Below are positions 16,485-24,245 of a DNA stretch of 64,000 nt, one piece after another. The first letter of the stretch is position 1; each line of letters opens with the position of its first letter. The notes below the pieces were generated by a model. That model was not told where the DNA came from and did no database searches. It saw nothing but the letters and a program-made list of their open reading frames with translations. A program made the translations under genes and the position numbers. Origin of the DNA: Agromyces agglutinans (lineage in GTDB: Bacteria; Actinomycetota; Actinomycetes; Actinomycetales; Microbacteriaceae); contig NZ_WJIF01000007.1 in the NCBI RefSeq assembly GCF_009647605.1, positions 49,149 through 113,148 of the forward strand. The letters are read 5' to 3'.

Positions 16485-17471
16485 TCAGGCCGCGCAGAAC
16501 GGCTTGATGCCCATGGCACTCTCGATTCCCTCCATCACGTGCTGCCGGAACAGGTCGTCACCCGGCAGCGGGGCATCCGTCCACGCCGCGACGTCGTGGC
16601 CGAGCGTCGTCAGCCAGGCTCGGCCGCCGTCGTAGTAGTGACACCAGCTCACCGGATGCGACTCCCCGTGGCCGGCCGGAGTCGCCTCGCTCGTCGCCTG
16701 GTCGACCTCGAGCAGGACGTTGACGTAGCTCGGGTAGGGCACGAGGTTGTACCACTCGTCCTTGAACGCCCAGGTCTCCGGCATGAACGAGGTCGACACG
16801 TCGTCGCCGTTGATCCGCTCGACCGTGCCCTCGCGGTTCGGGCCGTGGTTGTAGAAGTTCGCCCCGCCCAGCAGGCCCTCGTAGTACGGCCAGTGGTACT
16901 CGGCGCCGAAGGCGTTGTGGATGCCGACGAAGCCGCCGCCGCCGCGGATGTACTGCATGAGGGTCGTCTGCGCGGTGTCGTCGAGCGTGTCGCGGTTCGA
17001 GCCCAGGAAGACGACCGCCTGGTAGTTCCCGAGACGGCTGAAGCTCGCGAGGTCCTCGGTGTAGTCGACCGCGATACCCCGCTCCTCGGCCCAGGCCTTG
17101 AGCGAGGCCTGCGCGACGTTGTCGGCGTTCAGCGGCGGGTTGAGGCCCGGCCCGAGCGGCGTGCCGAGATGCGCGTGACGCGGCCCGGCGGTGCGGCTCC
17201 AGACGAAGATGCGCTTCTGCTCGCCCTCGACCCATCCGTTGCCCCACTCGTGATAGCACTCGGGGTCGGTGCCGCGGCACACGCCGTAGTCCTTGATCTC
17301 GTCGAGGTAGATCTCCTCGGCCGTCACCTTCTGGCCGCCGTTGCCGGGTCCGTTCCCGTTGCCGCGGCCGTCTCCTCGGTCGGTGCCGAGAGCCGTTCCC
17401 CCGAGCGCCAGGCCCGCACCGAGCGCTGCCGCGGCGACGAGCGCGGCTCCGGAGCGTATGAGCGATTTCAT
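16485..17471 (-). CDS. Secreted ThuA-like domain protein
   Basis: This 328-residue protein has a Sec signal (MKSLIRSG, then an Ala/Leu-rich core to about residue 30) and a low-complexity Gly/Asn/Asp linker. A ThuA fold (glutamine-amidotransferase-like) follows, with RIFVWSRTAGPRHAH, AVVFLGSNRDTLDD, GGGGFVGIHNAFGAEYHWPYY and AWLTTLGHD. ThuA-like domains are linked to sugar and trehalose processing, but many have unknown roles. AAAGGAG lies seven bases before the ATG at 17471. It diverges from a beta-propeller gene, with an IclR-like half-dyad between them, so both may belong to the cluster's regulon. The catalytic residues cannot be assigned. Confidence 0.85.
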   Translation of the reverse strand: MKSLIRSGAALVAAAALGAGLALGGTALGTDRGDGRGNGNGPGNGGQKVTAEEIYLDEIKDYGVCRGTDPECYHEWGNGWVEGEQKRIFVWSRTAGPRHAHLGTPLGPGLNPPLNADNVAQASLKAWAEERGIAVDYTEDLASFSRLGNYQAVVFLGSNRDTLDDTAQTTLMQYIRGGGGFVGIHNAFGAEYHWPYYEGLLGGANFYNHGPNREGTVERINGDDVSTSFMPETWAFKDEWYNLVPYPSYVNVLLEVDQATSEATPAGHGESHPVSWCHYYDGGRAWLTTLGHDVAAWTDAPLPGDDLFRQHVMEGIESAMGIKPFCAA

Positions 17472-17573
17472 GTGATCTCCTTTGATCGTTCGTGCTGACC
17501 TCGGGTGCGCCAAGCGCGATCGGCCCGGGGCTGGTGCGAATCTAGGCGGGCCCGGAGCCGGCGGGCAAAGGCC

Positions 17574-17590
17574 GTTCCACCCAGTAAGCC
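17574..17590. promoter_or_regulatory. Weak candidate IclR operator, copy 7
   Basis: GTTCC-ACCCAGT-AAGCC has one intact half-site and the family's centre. It lies between the divergent ThuA-like and beta-propeller genes. It may be a degenerate or chance match. Confidence 0.3.
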
Positions 17591-17651
17591 GGGCGGGCGT
17601 CGCCGTGGACACGGGACCGGGTGGTGCCCTTCACTGGTGACCGGAGGAGCG

Positions 17652-18626
17652 ATGGACGACGGACGACTGCTCGTGGTCTGCAAGGACGACTGCGCGCTCG
17701 AGGTGATCGACCTGGAGACGGCGACCGTGGTCGGCACGGTGGCCGCCTCGGGCGTCGCGCCGCACGAGGTCGTCGCGACCGGCGACGGAGCCCTCGCCTA
17801 CCTGCCCGTCTACAGCGATGCCCCGGTCGGTTCGCCCGGCACCGACGGCCGGCGCGTGGAGGTCATCGACCTCCGCACGTTCGAGCGGATCGGCGAGATC
17901 GCGCTGGACTTCGCGTCGCGCCCCCACCAGGCGGGTCTGCTCCCCGACGGCCGCCTCGTCGTCTCCACGGAATCGGATGACTCGGTCACCGTGATCGACG
18001 GGCGGACTCGCGGCGTGCTCGCGCGGCTGCCGACCGGCCGGCCGGAGTCGCACACGTTCGCCGTCAGCGCCGACGGGCGCCTGCTCGCGACCGCGAACGT
18101 CGGCGCAGGGAGCGTCAGCATCATCGACGTCGCGTCGGGCACGCTGCGCGGGGTCGCGGATGTCTCGGCGAAGGTGAACCGCATCTGCCTCGAGCCCGAG
18201 GGGCGGTTCGCCTTCACGGCCGACCAGACGGCGCCGCGGATCGCCGTCGTCGACACGGACCTCGTCGAGCGGGTCGCCTGGATCGACCTGCCGGCGATCG
18301 GGTTCGGCACGGCGGTGACGGCCGACGGCTCGCGCCTCGTCGTGGCACTGAGGAAGGCCTCGGAGATCGCCGTCGTCGATCTCGCATCGGGTGGGATCGT
18401 GCACCGGATCCCCGCGCCCGACCATCCGCAGGCGATCGTGCTGCACCCCGACGGAACGCGCGCGTACTCGGCGTGCGACGCCGCGCGATGCGTCGTCGAG
18501 GTCGACCTCTCGGCGGGCCGGTCGCTGCGCCGCATCGAGACCGGCCGGAATCCCGACGGGATCGCGTGGGGTCGGAGCCCGTCCTCGGGCCGGGGCATCC
18601 ATTCGGGGCGGGGCGTCACCCGCTGA
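17652..18626 (+). CDS. YncE-like seven-bladed beta-propeller protein
   Basis: This 324-residue protein is built from repeats of about 40 residues with the YncE/surface-antigen propeller pattern: LEVIDLETATVVGTV, VTVIDGRTRGVLARL, VSIIDVASGTLRGV, IAVVDTDLVERV, IAVVDLASGGIVHRI and VVEVDLSAGRSLRRI. The tail GRNPDGIAWG is also typical. There is no signal peptide in this reading. GGAGGAG lies just before the ATG at 17652; longer in-frame starts would run through the promoter region. Propellers of this type bind ligands, metals or partners, and the role here is unknown. A perfect hairpin follows the stop. It is the last gene before the base composition changes. Confidence 0.85.
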   Translation: MDDGRLLVVCKDDCALEVIDLETATVVGTVAASGVAPHEVVATGDGALAYLPVYSDAPVGSPGTDGRRVEVIDLRTFERIGEIALDFASRPHQAGLLPDGRLVVSTESDDSVTVIDGRTRGVLARLPTGRPESHTFAVSADGRLLATANVGAGSVSIIDVASGTLRGVADVSAKVNRICLEPEGRFAFTADQTAPRIAVVDTDLVERVAWIDLPAIGFGTAVTADGSRLVVALRKASEIAVVDLASGGIVHRIPAPDHPQAIVLHPDGTRAYSACDAARCVVEVDLSAGRSLRRIETGRNPDGIAWGRSPSSGRGIHSGRGVTR

Positions 18627-18631
18627 ACGCA

Positions 18632-18663
18632 GAAGTCCCGGTCTCTGGCGAGACCGGGACTTC
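18632..18663 (+). terminator. Terminator after the beta-propeller gene
   Basis: A perfect 14-base stem (18632-18645 with 18650-18663) with a TGGC loop lies six bases after the stop codon. Confidence 0.9.
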
Positions 18664-18843
18664 GAGTGGTGGTGGCACATTCGGGAAATTCGGAACGCCC
18701 TATGGTTGCTGGGCACTTTCAACGTCGGTGTATCGGCGTTCCAGGCTAAGCGTCGTACTTTTCCAGCAGCATTTCCCGCGGGGCCCGCGCTCCTCCCAGC
18801 ACGCGTGCTCAAGTGCGGCACCGGTAGCAGTTCGCGACCAGCA
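18664..18843. other. Non-coding junction at the left side of the island-like region
   Basis: There is no plausible gene here. An inverted repeat GGAACGCC (18692-18699) / GGCGTTCC (18735-18742) with a 35-base spacer is the only clear structure. The base composition becomes less G/C-rich from here on, so this may be the left junction of the 18.8-47.8 kb island. No direct repeat of the tRNA-fMet 3' end was found. Confidence 0.4.
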
Positions 18844-21207
18844 CTACGTGTGTCGTCCTGGTACGGCGAACAACTCGGTTTCGTCGATAAGGAGTGCCTC
18901 GCACATCGATGACAGGTGTTGAGCATCGATAGCCCGCATCATGCTGAAGAGCGAACGAATAACTGCGGTGGCCTCGCTCGGATCAACCATCGCAGACACA
19001 TTGCCTTCTTCGTTGTGCGAGTATGCGTGCAAATACCGCTCCACATGAGTTCGGATCGCCGGGCTAGCAACCTGCTGCATGCCGTCCCTCATCCCCGCGT
19101 GGAAATCGCCAATGTGCTGCGGATACCGAAAACTCAGAAATGCCTCCATCATCTTTCGGGCGGCATTGGGCGCAAGGGCAAGCAGGTCCATTCGTTCAGC
19201 GAGGCTCACCTCAGAGGACGCTTCGATGACTGCTGTCGCCACCCGCGCGAACAGGTAGTGGTAGAGCGAACGGAGCCGCCTGCTCTGTTTGTGATCCTCA
19301 GTCCAAGGATCTAGCTGCGGAACGCGACGGGGAGGTCCTGATCGTTGAGGGCGATACCTCATCCTGATCTCATGAACCGTGTAGCCACCCTGAATGTGTC
19401 TTCGCGCATTGTCCAACTGGATGATCCACTGGCGGAAGAGCTCGAAATTGTGAGTGAACAAGATCACTTGGCTTGCGAAGGAATCGCTCACGAGTGCCGA
19501 CCACAGGAAGGACGACACCCCGAAAAGGATGCTGTCATCAAGACTCGAGACAGGGTCGTCGATGACCACGATCGGCTCATCCCCTGGCGAAACCTCCCGT
19601 CGAATACTGGCGAGGAAGTGCAGAAGCGCGATTGCAGTGCGTTCGCCCTCGCTCAGGTGCGTCGCGGGTGCTCCCTCTCTCTCGATCCGATAGTGCTTGC
19701 CATCCTCGGTGGTCTGGAACTGCAGGTCGCCCCGCCCAAGCAACCGCTCAACATCACGGGTTAGCACTTCCGCTGTCGGCACCGGATCCGCGCTGACGTT
19801 TTGAAGGGCAATGATCCGCTGAGTGAGCGCGCCGAGCTCTTCCGAAAGCCGAGTAGCGGAAGTCTCCTTCGCTTCCAGCTCTTCGACTCGAGAGTCGTAC
19901 TCGTCCGCGAATGCCAACACCCGAGCGAGTTCGACACGACGAGCAGCCTTAGACGCCGACGAATCGTGCTCCTCTCGTCGGGTTGAGTGCTGCTGAACAA
20001 CGGCTTCGATCTCAGCACGCGGTGGGGGTTCAAGTTGAAGATCCACTGGAATGCTGAGCTTTTCGAAAGGGTTGCCCCGCTTTGCATGTAGCAATGGGAC
20101 CAACGCCGCAACACTCGCTGAGTACTGGTCATGAGCGTCTCGGTAGTTGCTTCGCGCTTCACGCAGCGCGCCCGCAAGATCGGGATACAGCTCACCATCT
20201 CCCGGAATCGCGGACGCAACTTGCTGAGACGACTCCACTGAAGAAGTGAGTGCCGCAACCGTGCGGTCGACTCGATGCTGAAAGGCCGTGAGTGCGTCAT
20301 CGAAATGCGCAGCAAGCAGTTCGCGTCGCGACGCACTAATCTCGTGTCCGCAGAACAAGCAGGTGTCCCGGTCGCTATGTAGCGGAAGCCCTGCCTGCAC
20401 CCAATCGGCGCGATCTGGGTGCCCGCGTAGCTCTTCCAGCGCGGTCACAGCCACGTGCTCGGCGATCAACGCCTTCACAGCCTCAAGAGTTGCATCGTCA
20501 CTGAGCTCCGGAGGGAACGGGATGGGTGGGACTGACCGCATCGGACTCGAGTTGGCAAGAGCCCGGTCCGCTGCGATGTCCTTCGACGCTCCCTCAAATG
20601 CAGAACGGTCGCCTTCAAGCAGCTTTCGAACGTTTGCCTTGGTGTACGTATTTGTAGCCCGGTACGTAGCGATCGGCGACTGCCGTAGGTCTTCCACTAT
20701 CTCGCCGGCGAGTTCCGTCATTCGACGCTGTAAGAGCCGATCCGCCGCATTCGCCTCTGCGCGCGCATCGGCCGCCTGCGGAATGAGGTCCAGCTTCCGC
20801 GCCTCAGCATCCCGAAGCTCGTTCTCCGCGTCAACGTTGGGCTTACCCAGCGTTAGGAGGCTGTCCGACCTTGGACCCTCGTCGTCGTCGAATCGAAGGT
20901 TGTCGCGGACGTAGTCAGCGTTGAACACTCGAACCCGGCTCCAGAATTCCGGGTCCAATTCTGTAACCGTGGTAGCGACGCCGGCGATTTCGACTTCAAG
21001 CTGAACTGCCGCTCTGACAGGAACAGTCTCTGGATCAGAACAGTCACGGAACAGACTCGCCAGCGTGCTCTTGCCACTCCCGTTCGTTCCGTAGAGGACG
21101 TTCACTCGCCCAAGTTGTTTGGCAGTACCGTCGTCCGACCACGATCGAAACGCTCGGTAATTGCCGATCTTTGCGATACGCCGGATCGATGCCTCAGCCA
21201 TGGGCAT
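18844..21207 (-). CDS. AAA_13-type ATPase with zinc-hook-like motif, RloC/PrrC-like
   Basis: This 787-residue SMC/Rad50-like ATPase has Walker A GTNGSGKST (40-48), a coiled-coil middle with CLFC (283-286) as a possible zinc hook, signature LSEGER (518-523), Walker B IVVIDD (546-551) and an H-loop THN (585-587). The C-terminal 200 residues carry R684-x3-E688 and a downstream SHN with H731. That layout is like the Arg-Glu-His catalytic triad of the anticodon nucleases PrrC and RloC. RloC-type proteins cut tRNA anticodon loops during phage attack or DNA damage. No type I restriction genes flank it. The start overlaps the exonuclease-fusion gene by 14 bases, so the two are one translational unit. 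It could also be a DNA-repair ATPase without nuclease activity. GTN and LSEGER are intact, so ATPase activity is likely. Confidence 0.85.
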   Translation of the reverse strand: MPMAEASIRRIAKIGNYRAFRSWSDDGTAKQLGRVNVLYGTNGSGKSTLASLFRDCSDPETVPVRAAVQLEVEIAGVATTVTELDPEFWSRVRVFNADYVRDNLRFDDDEGPRSDSLLTLGKPNVDAENELRDAEARKLDLIPQAADARAEANAADRLLQRRMTELAGEIVEDLRQSPIATYRATNTYTKANVRKLLEGDRSAFEGASKDIAADRALANSSPMRSVPPIPFPPELSDDATLEAVKALIAEHVAVTALEELRGHPDRADWVQAGLPLHSDRDTCLFCGHEISASRRELLAAHFDDALTAFQHRVDRTVAALTSSVESSQQVASAIPGDGELYPDLAGALREARSNYRDAHDQYSASVAALVPLLHAKRGNPFEKLSIPVDLQLEPPPRAEIEAVVQQHSTRREEHDSSASKAARRVELARVLAFADEYDSRVEELEAKETSATRLSEELGALTQRIIALQNVSADPVPTAEVLTRDVERLLGRGDLQFQTTEDGKHYRIEREGAPATHLSEGERTAIALLHFLASIRREVSPGDEPIVVIDDPVSSLDDSILFGVSSFLWSALVSDSFASQVILFTHNFELFRQWIIQLDNARRHIQGGYTVHEIRMRYRPQRSGPPRRVPQLDPWTEDHKQSRRLRSLYHYLFARVATAVIEASSEVSLAERMDLLALAPNAARKMMEAFLSFRYPQHIGDFHAGMRDGMQQVASPAIRTHVERYLHAYSHNEEGNVSAMVDPSEATAVIRSLFSMMRAIDAQHLSSMCEALLIDETELFAVPGRHT

Positions 21208-22858
21208 CCGGCATCATCGCGTTCGTCGCTGCGGGCCTCGTCGAGGCGAGGCTTGCGTTACGGAACGCCACGAGGACGTCGGCTGGCAAGCGCCCCCGCA
21301 CGCCAACAACGTAGCCGTTCTGCGCCGCCCAGGCACGAACTGCGGCCGGTGATGCGGTGGGAAGCGCCACGGCCACGTCGAAGCGAGCAGCAGTGGCATC
21401 CGTTCTCCCGAACTCGACGGAGGGGACCTCCGAGGCTTGGAGTCCTTGGACCGCCGGCTGCAGATTCGCAAGCAGCACCTCGAACACGTCGGGGTGGACG
21501 ACCCGGGTACCGACTTCGGTCGCCTTCGCGAGTTTGCCGCCTGCGAACGAACCGTCGGTCACTAGCATCGCGGTCATGCGCGAGACTCCCCCAACAACAC
21601 GGACGCCGAGTTCCTCGGCGCGCTTCTCGAGCCGGTCGCGTTGAGCGTCGTCGCATCCGGTGAAGACGACTTTGTCACCGACGCGAAGTGGCTCGCCGTG
21701 AGCCCAGTCGTCGGGGAGCGGTTGGAGGCCTGCGCTCATTCGGGCTGCTCGTGCAGCATCAGCATGTTTGATGGTCTCGACAACAACAGCTTTCGGGACG
21801 CCCACAAGTTCGGCGAGGGCGTGCAGCTCTGCACGCTCGACTTTGGAGACGTGTCCGTCATCGAGTGCCCTGTGCGCGAGCGCAAGGATGAACGCTCGAT
21901 GGGTGGCCGCGACATCCGCATCGCTGAGTCCGTATGTCGCGATCAGATCGGTCAGTTGTTCCGCTTCGGACGCTGTGAGCTCGCCGTCCTCGAGGCACTC
22001 GAGGAGCGTCTCTAGGTATGCAGTTGTGCCTTGAGGTGCGCCTTCGTCGAGGACCTCGAGCAGGCTCAAAGCCGTCAGTTGCTTGATGAGTGGTGCTTGC
22101 TTTGGCAGGGACGAGGTGAAGCGAATTGGTCGACTATTGATGGGTCTCGCCGCCGGGCGACGGCGAAGGGTGGGCGGTCGGCTCGGGCCCTGCGGCCATG
22201 CCACCGTGCGCGCCTGCGCTGGAAGCAGCAGGAGATCGGGGTGGACCGACGCACCCGTGCCTTCTGCGAGGTAGCGACTCATGAGGCCCGCAGTAGCGCG
22301 AGCGTCGCCGAGTGCGGAGTGCGCGTCCTCGAGCGCGATGCCTGCCGCCCAGCAGCAGTCGGCGAGACCGCGGCGGTCGAGGTTCGGCATGTAGTGGTGG
22401 CTCGCGTGCAGGGTACAGAAGGACGGCAGGGCGGGCACATCCCATCCGGCTGATCCGAACTCGGCCTGAAGGAACGCCAGGTCAAACGGGGCGTTGTGCG
22501 CCGCTAGGGGCAGGCCGGCAAGACGCGAGGCAACTGTCGGCGCGAAGTCACGGAAGAACGGTGCGTTCGCGACATCGGCGTCGGTGATGCCGTGAATGTG
22601 CGTGGCACCGACCGGTCCCTCGGGATTGAAACGCGACGTCCATTCGTCGACGATTCGTCCGTGCGCATCGACATGAACGACGGCGAGTTCGATGATCCGG
22701 TCGGTTCGCGGCGACAGCCCCGTGGTCTCGACATCAACGATGGCAAACGTGGGCGAGCTGCTCTGAACCCGAGGCTTCGATTGGAACGACTGCGGCGCCT
22801 CTGCACTCGTTGGGGATGTGTTGGTACGTCGGCCAAAAAGCCGGTCAAGGAGACCCAT
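21194..22858 (-). CDS. DEDDh exonuclease - TerB-like - BRCT - Lsr2-type DNA-binding fusion
   Basis: This 554-residue protein has four parts. Residues 38-195 are a DnaQ/epsilon-type 3'-5' exonuclease with D42, E44 (VDVETTG), D126 (HNAPFDLAF), H180 and D185 (HSALGDA), so all five DEDDh residues are present. Residues about 260-360 are an alpha-helical TerB-like domain. Residues about 393-463 are a BRCT domain (GDKVVFTG...VVHPDVFEVLL). Residues about 504-534 match the C-terminal DNA-binding domain of Lsr2 (VRAWAAQNGYVV...LPADVLVAF), including the minor-groove RGR at 521-523. Lsr2 silences foreign AT-rich DNA, so this domain could steer the nuclease to such DNA. It is translated just before, and overlapping, the RloC-like ATPase. 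A housekeeping polymerase proofreading role is unlikely because of the extra domains. Confidence 0.88.
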   Translation of the reverse strand: MGLLDRLFGRRTNTSPTSAEAPQSFQSKPRVQSSSPTFAIVDVETTGLSPRTDRIIELAVVHVDAHGRIVDEWTSRFNPEGPVGATHIHGITDADVANAPFFRDFAPTVASRLAGLPLAAHNAPFDLAFLQAEFGSAGWDVPALPSFCTLHASHHYMPNLDRRGLADCCWAAGIALEDAHSALGDARATAGLMSRYLAEGTGASVHPDLLLLPAQARTVAWPQGPSRPPTLRRRPAARPINSRPIRFTSSLPKQAPLIKQLTALSLLEVLDEGAPQGTTAYLETLLECLEDGELTASEAEQLTDLIATYGLSDADVAATHRAFILALAHRALDDGHVSKVERAELHALAELVGVPKAVVVETIKHADAARAARMSAGLQPLPDDWAHGEPLRVGDKVVFTGCDDAQRDRLEKRAEELGVRVVGGVSRMTAMLVTDGSFAGGKLAKATEVGTRVVHPDVFEVLLANLQPAVQGLQASEVPSVEFGRTDATAARFDVAVALPTASPAAVRAWAAQNGYVVGVRGRLPADVLVAFRNASLASTRPAATNAMMPDAHG

Positions 22859-23064
22859 TGAGTACTTTCTTCGTTGAGGACAGCCTGCTCATCGTGGCAT
22901 AGGCAGGGCTCGCGCCGCGGGGTTGGACTGGCCCCCGTTCTGGGGCAATTCGGATGTAACTGGAAGACCTGCCTAGCCCTAACTCCGAGCTCCGAGCAAC
23001 TCTTCGAGCGGCAAGGTCGTGAGGTCGCATTGCTGGCGTTCTGGTGCCGACTCCTCCCGGAGCG

Positions 23065-23085
23065 TACAATCGAACACACGTTCGA
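23065..23085 (+). promoter_or_regulatory. Perfect SOS box (LexA site) overlapping a -10 element
   Basis: TCGAAC-ACAC-GTTCGA at 23070-23085 matches the actinobacterial LexA consensus TCGAAC-N4-GTTCGA with no mismatch. It directly abuts a good -10 hexamer, TACAAT (23065-23070). It lies 15 bases before the ATG of the small gene at 23101, so LexA binding would block that promoter. Confidence 0.85.
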
Positions 23086-23100
23086 ACCTCGGAGTCGCCC

Positions 23101-23367
23101 ATGCAAGTCCTCACCGATCCCGTCGCCGTGTGGTTTGCCCCGAGCGGCGCACCCGTTCGGATCTTCTGGCGCGGCCGCCGCTGGCGCGTGTCGGACACCG
23201 CGACGCCGCTCAGCGCGGAACCTGAGTTCGTACCCGGCACCATCACACATCCGCCGGCGAACTGCGTCGGCTGGCGCTTCCAAGTGACCGACGCCAACGG
23301 AGAGACCCATGTCGTCGACCTCGTGGGTGCGGATGCTTCGTGGACCGTCACCCGCGCGTACGAATAG
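23101..23367 (+). CDS. Small SOS-controlled protein, DUF6504-like
   Basis: This 88-residue protein has the pattern PVAVWFAPSGAPVRIFWRGRRWRV, with the tail SWTVTRAYE. The WRGR-x-WRV core resembles the small DUF6504 proteins encoded beside imuB and dnaE2 in actinobacterial mutasome operons; this family call is from memory of the pattern and moderate. The ATG at 23101 follows a perfect LexA box and -10 element. The earlier in-frame ATG at 23044 would place the promoter inside the gene and is rejected. No imuA, imuB or dnaE2 gene lies in the window, so this is an orphan copy. It is probably expressed on DNA damage. Confidence 0.65.
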   Translation: MQVLTDPVAVWFAPSGAPVRIFWRGRRWRVSDTATPLSAEPEFVPGTITHPPANCVGWRFQVTDANGETHVVDLVGADASWTVTRAYE

Positions 23368-23434
23368 TCCGCAACGTCTGCCCAAGATGGCGGATCAGGG
23401 CCTAGTCGACGACCAAAGTCATCGGCCGCACCGT

Positions 23435-23458
23435 GTTATACATCGGCCGAGGTATAAC
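23435..23458. repeat. Inverted repeat GTTATAC-N10-GTATAAC
   Basis: Perfect 7-base arms (23435-23441, 23452-23458) surround ATCGGCCGAG. A related, longer structure lies at 23891-23929; the two flank the small gene at 23577. The site could be an operator, a terminator or a recombination site. Confidence 0.7.
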
Positions 23459-23576
23459 GGCGGCTGCAGGCCGGATGGATTCAACTACGGCGGCCGCGGC
23501 TCGATCGGGCGGCGCTTACGCGCGACCTTGCCCAGGAGCGTCGCGCGATCCTGCGCACCCCTCAGCGGAGCGCTCC

Positions 23577-23855
23577 GTGGCCCGTGATCAGCCTCGCTGG
23601 CATCCGCTCTTGGCGGCCGTTGAAGGCCCCGTCGGCACGTGGCGAATGATCGACTCGACCGGTCGGGAGTACGGCATCGTTCGATTGGTGCGACTCGACG
23701 GAACTCCTCGGTACCGAGCCGAGCTCGCTGAGGTTCTGCTCGGGTACGGCGGCACGCTGCGCAGCTCTTGTGAACAGGTCCACGCTGCGTTCATCCGAGC
23801 GCACGGCCCTGGAAGTGAGGCGGGTAGATACCCGGACTTCCGCGTGGTGCGATGA
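23577..23855 (+). CDS. Conserved-looking small hypothetical protein
   Basis: Starting at the GTG at 23577 (GGAG upstream) the product is 92 residues: MARDQPRWHPLLAAVEGPVG followed by an alternating strand pattern (REYGIVRLVRLDGTPRYRAEL) and a helix. No family is recognised. The composition looks like a real cytoplasmic alpha/beta protein, not a shadow frame. It lies between two related inverted repeats (23435-23458 and 23891-23929), which may make it a small mobile or exchangeable cassette. Confidence 0.5.
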   Translation: MARDQPRWHPLLAAVEGPVGTWRMIDSTGREYGIVRLVRLDGTPRYRAELAEVLLGYGGTLRSSCEQVHAAFIRAHGPGSEAGRYPDFRVVR

Positions 23856-23890
23856 GGCAACTACCGGAGCTGCCGGCGTCGGATTCATCG

Positions 23891-23929
23891 AATCGGTCTG
23901 ATACGTCGGCCAGATGTATAAGACCGATT
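23891..23929. repeat. Extended inverted repeat related to the 23435 repeat
   Basis: AATCGGTCT (23891-23899) pairs perfectly with AGACCGATT (23921-23929). Inside it, ATAC pairs with GTAT around GTCGGCCAGAT. The inner part shares ATAC-RTCGGCC-...-GTATAA with the repeat at 23435. It lies just after the small gene and just beyond the antitoxin stop, so it could also end both transcripts. Confidence 0.65.
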
Positions 23930-23963
23930 TCGGGACGGGCGGCTCGCTGGCTTCCCCCGAAAC

Positions 23964-24245
23964 TCACGAAGCGCGCCGCCGGTCTATCGGAAGGCAGCGC
24001 TCCGGATCGACTCGGGACACGGCGCTGAGCGAGAACCACTCAGGACGAGACGGTTCGTTCCCTCGAGACAATTCCGGCTGCAAAGCGACGATCATCACGA
24101 GCGGCGTGCCGTACCGCGTCACGATAACGGACTGTCCCGTTCGAACGACCTCGTCGATCAGCCTCGAGAAGTTGCGGCGGGCGTACGTGATGCTGACCTC
24201 TTCCAAGGTCACCTCCCTCCGCGATCTGGCCGGGTCGTTCGTCAT
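23964..24245 (-). CDS. Phd/YefM-family antitoxin, apparently without toxin
   Basis: This 93-residue protein has the prevent-host-death core: VSITYARRNFSRLIDEVV, then TGQSVIVTRYGTPLVMIVAL. Family members bind DNA through this N-terminal fold and neutralise a Doc-, RelE- or VapC-like toxin through the C-terminus. The start at 24245 overlaps the stop of the upstream gene as ATGA. No toxin gene is readable downstream (23400-23960) on this strand; the upstream gene is frameshifted and is not a known toxin. It is probably an orphan antitoxin, or the partner has decayed. Confidence 0.85.
   Translation of the reverse strand: MTNDPARSRREVTLEEVSITYARRNFSRLIDEVVRTGQSVIVTRYGTPLVMIVALQPELSRGNEPSRPEWFSLSAVSRVDPERCLPIDRRRAS

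Noticed and set aside
18701..18714. TGGTTGCTGGGCA near 18.7 kb as a direct repeat of the tRNA-fMet 3' end (TGGTTGCGGGGGCA)
   Set aside because: The match is short and imperfect (a substitution and a gap), so it is not a convincing attachment site.
23435..23458. Integron-type attC site
   Set aside because: GTTATAC does not match the GTTRRRY core, and no integron integrase is nearby.
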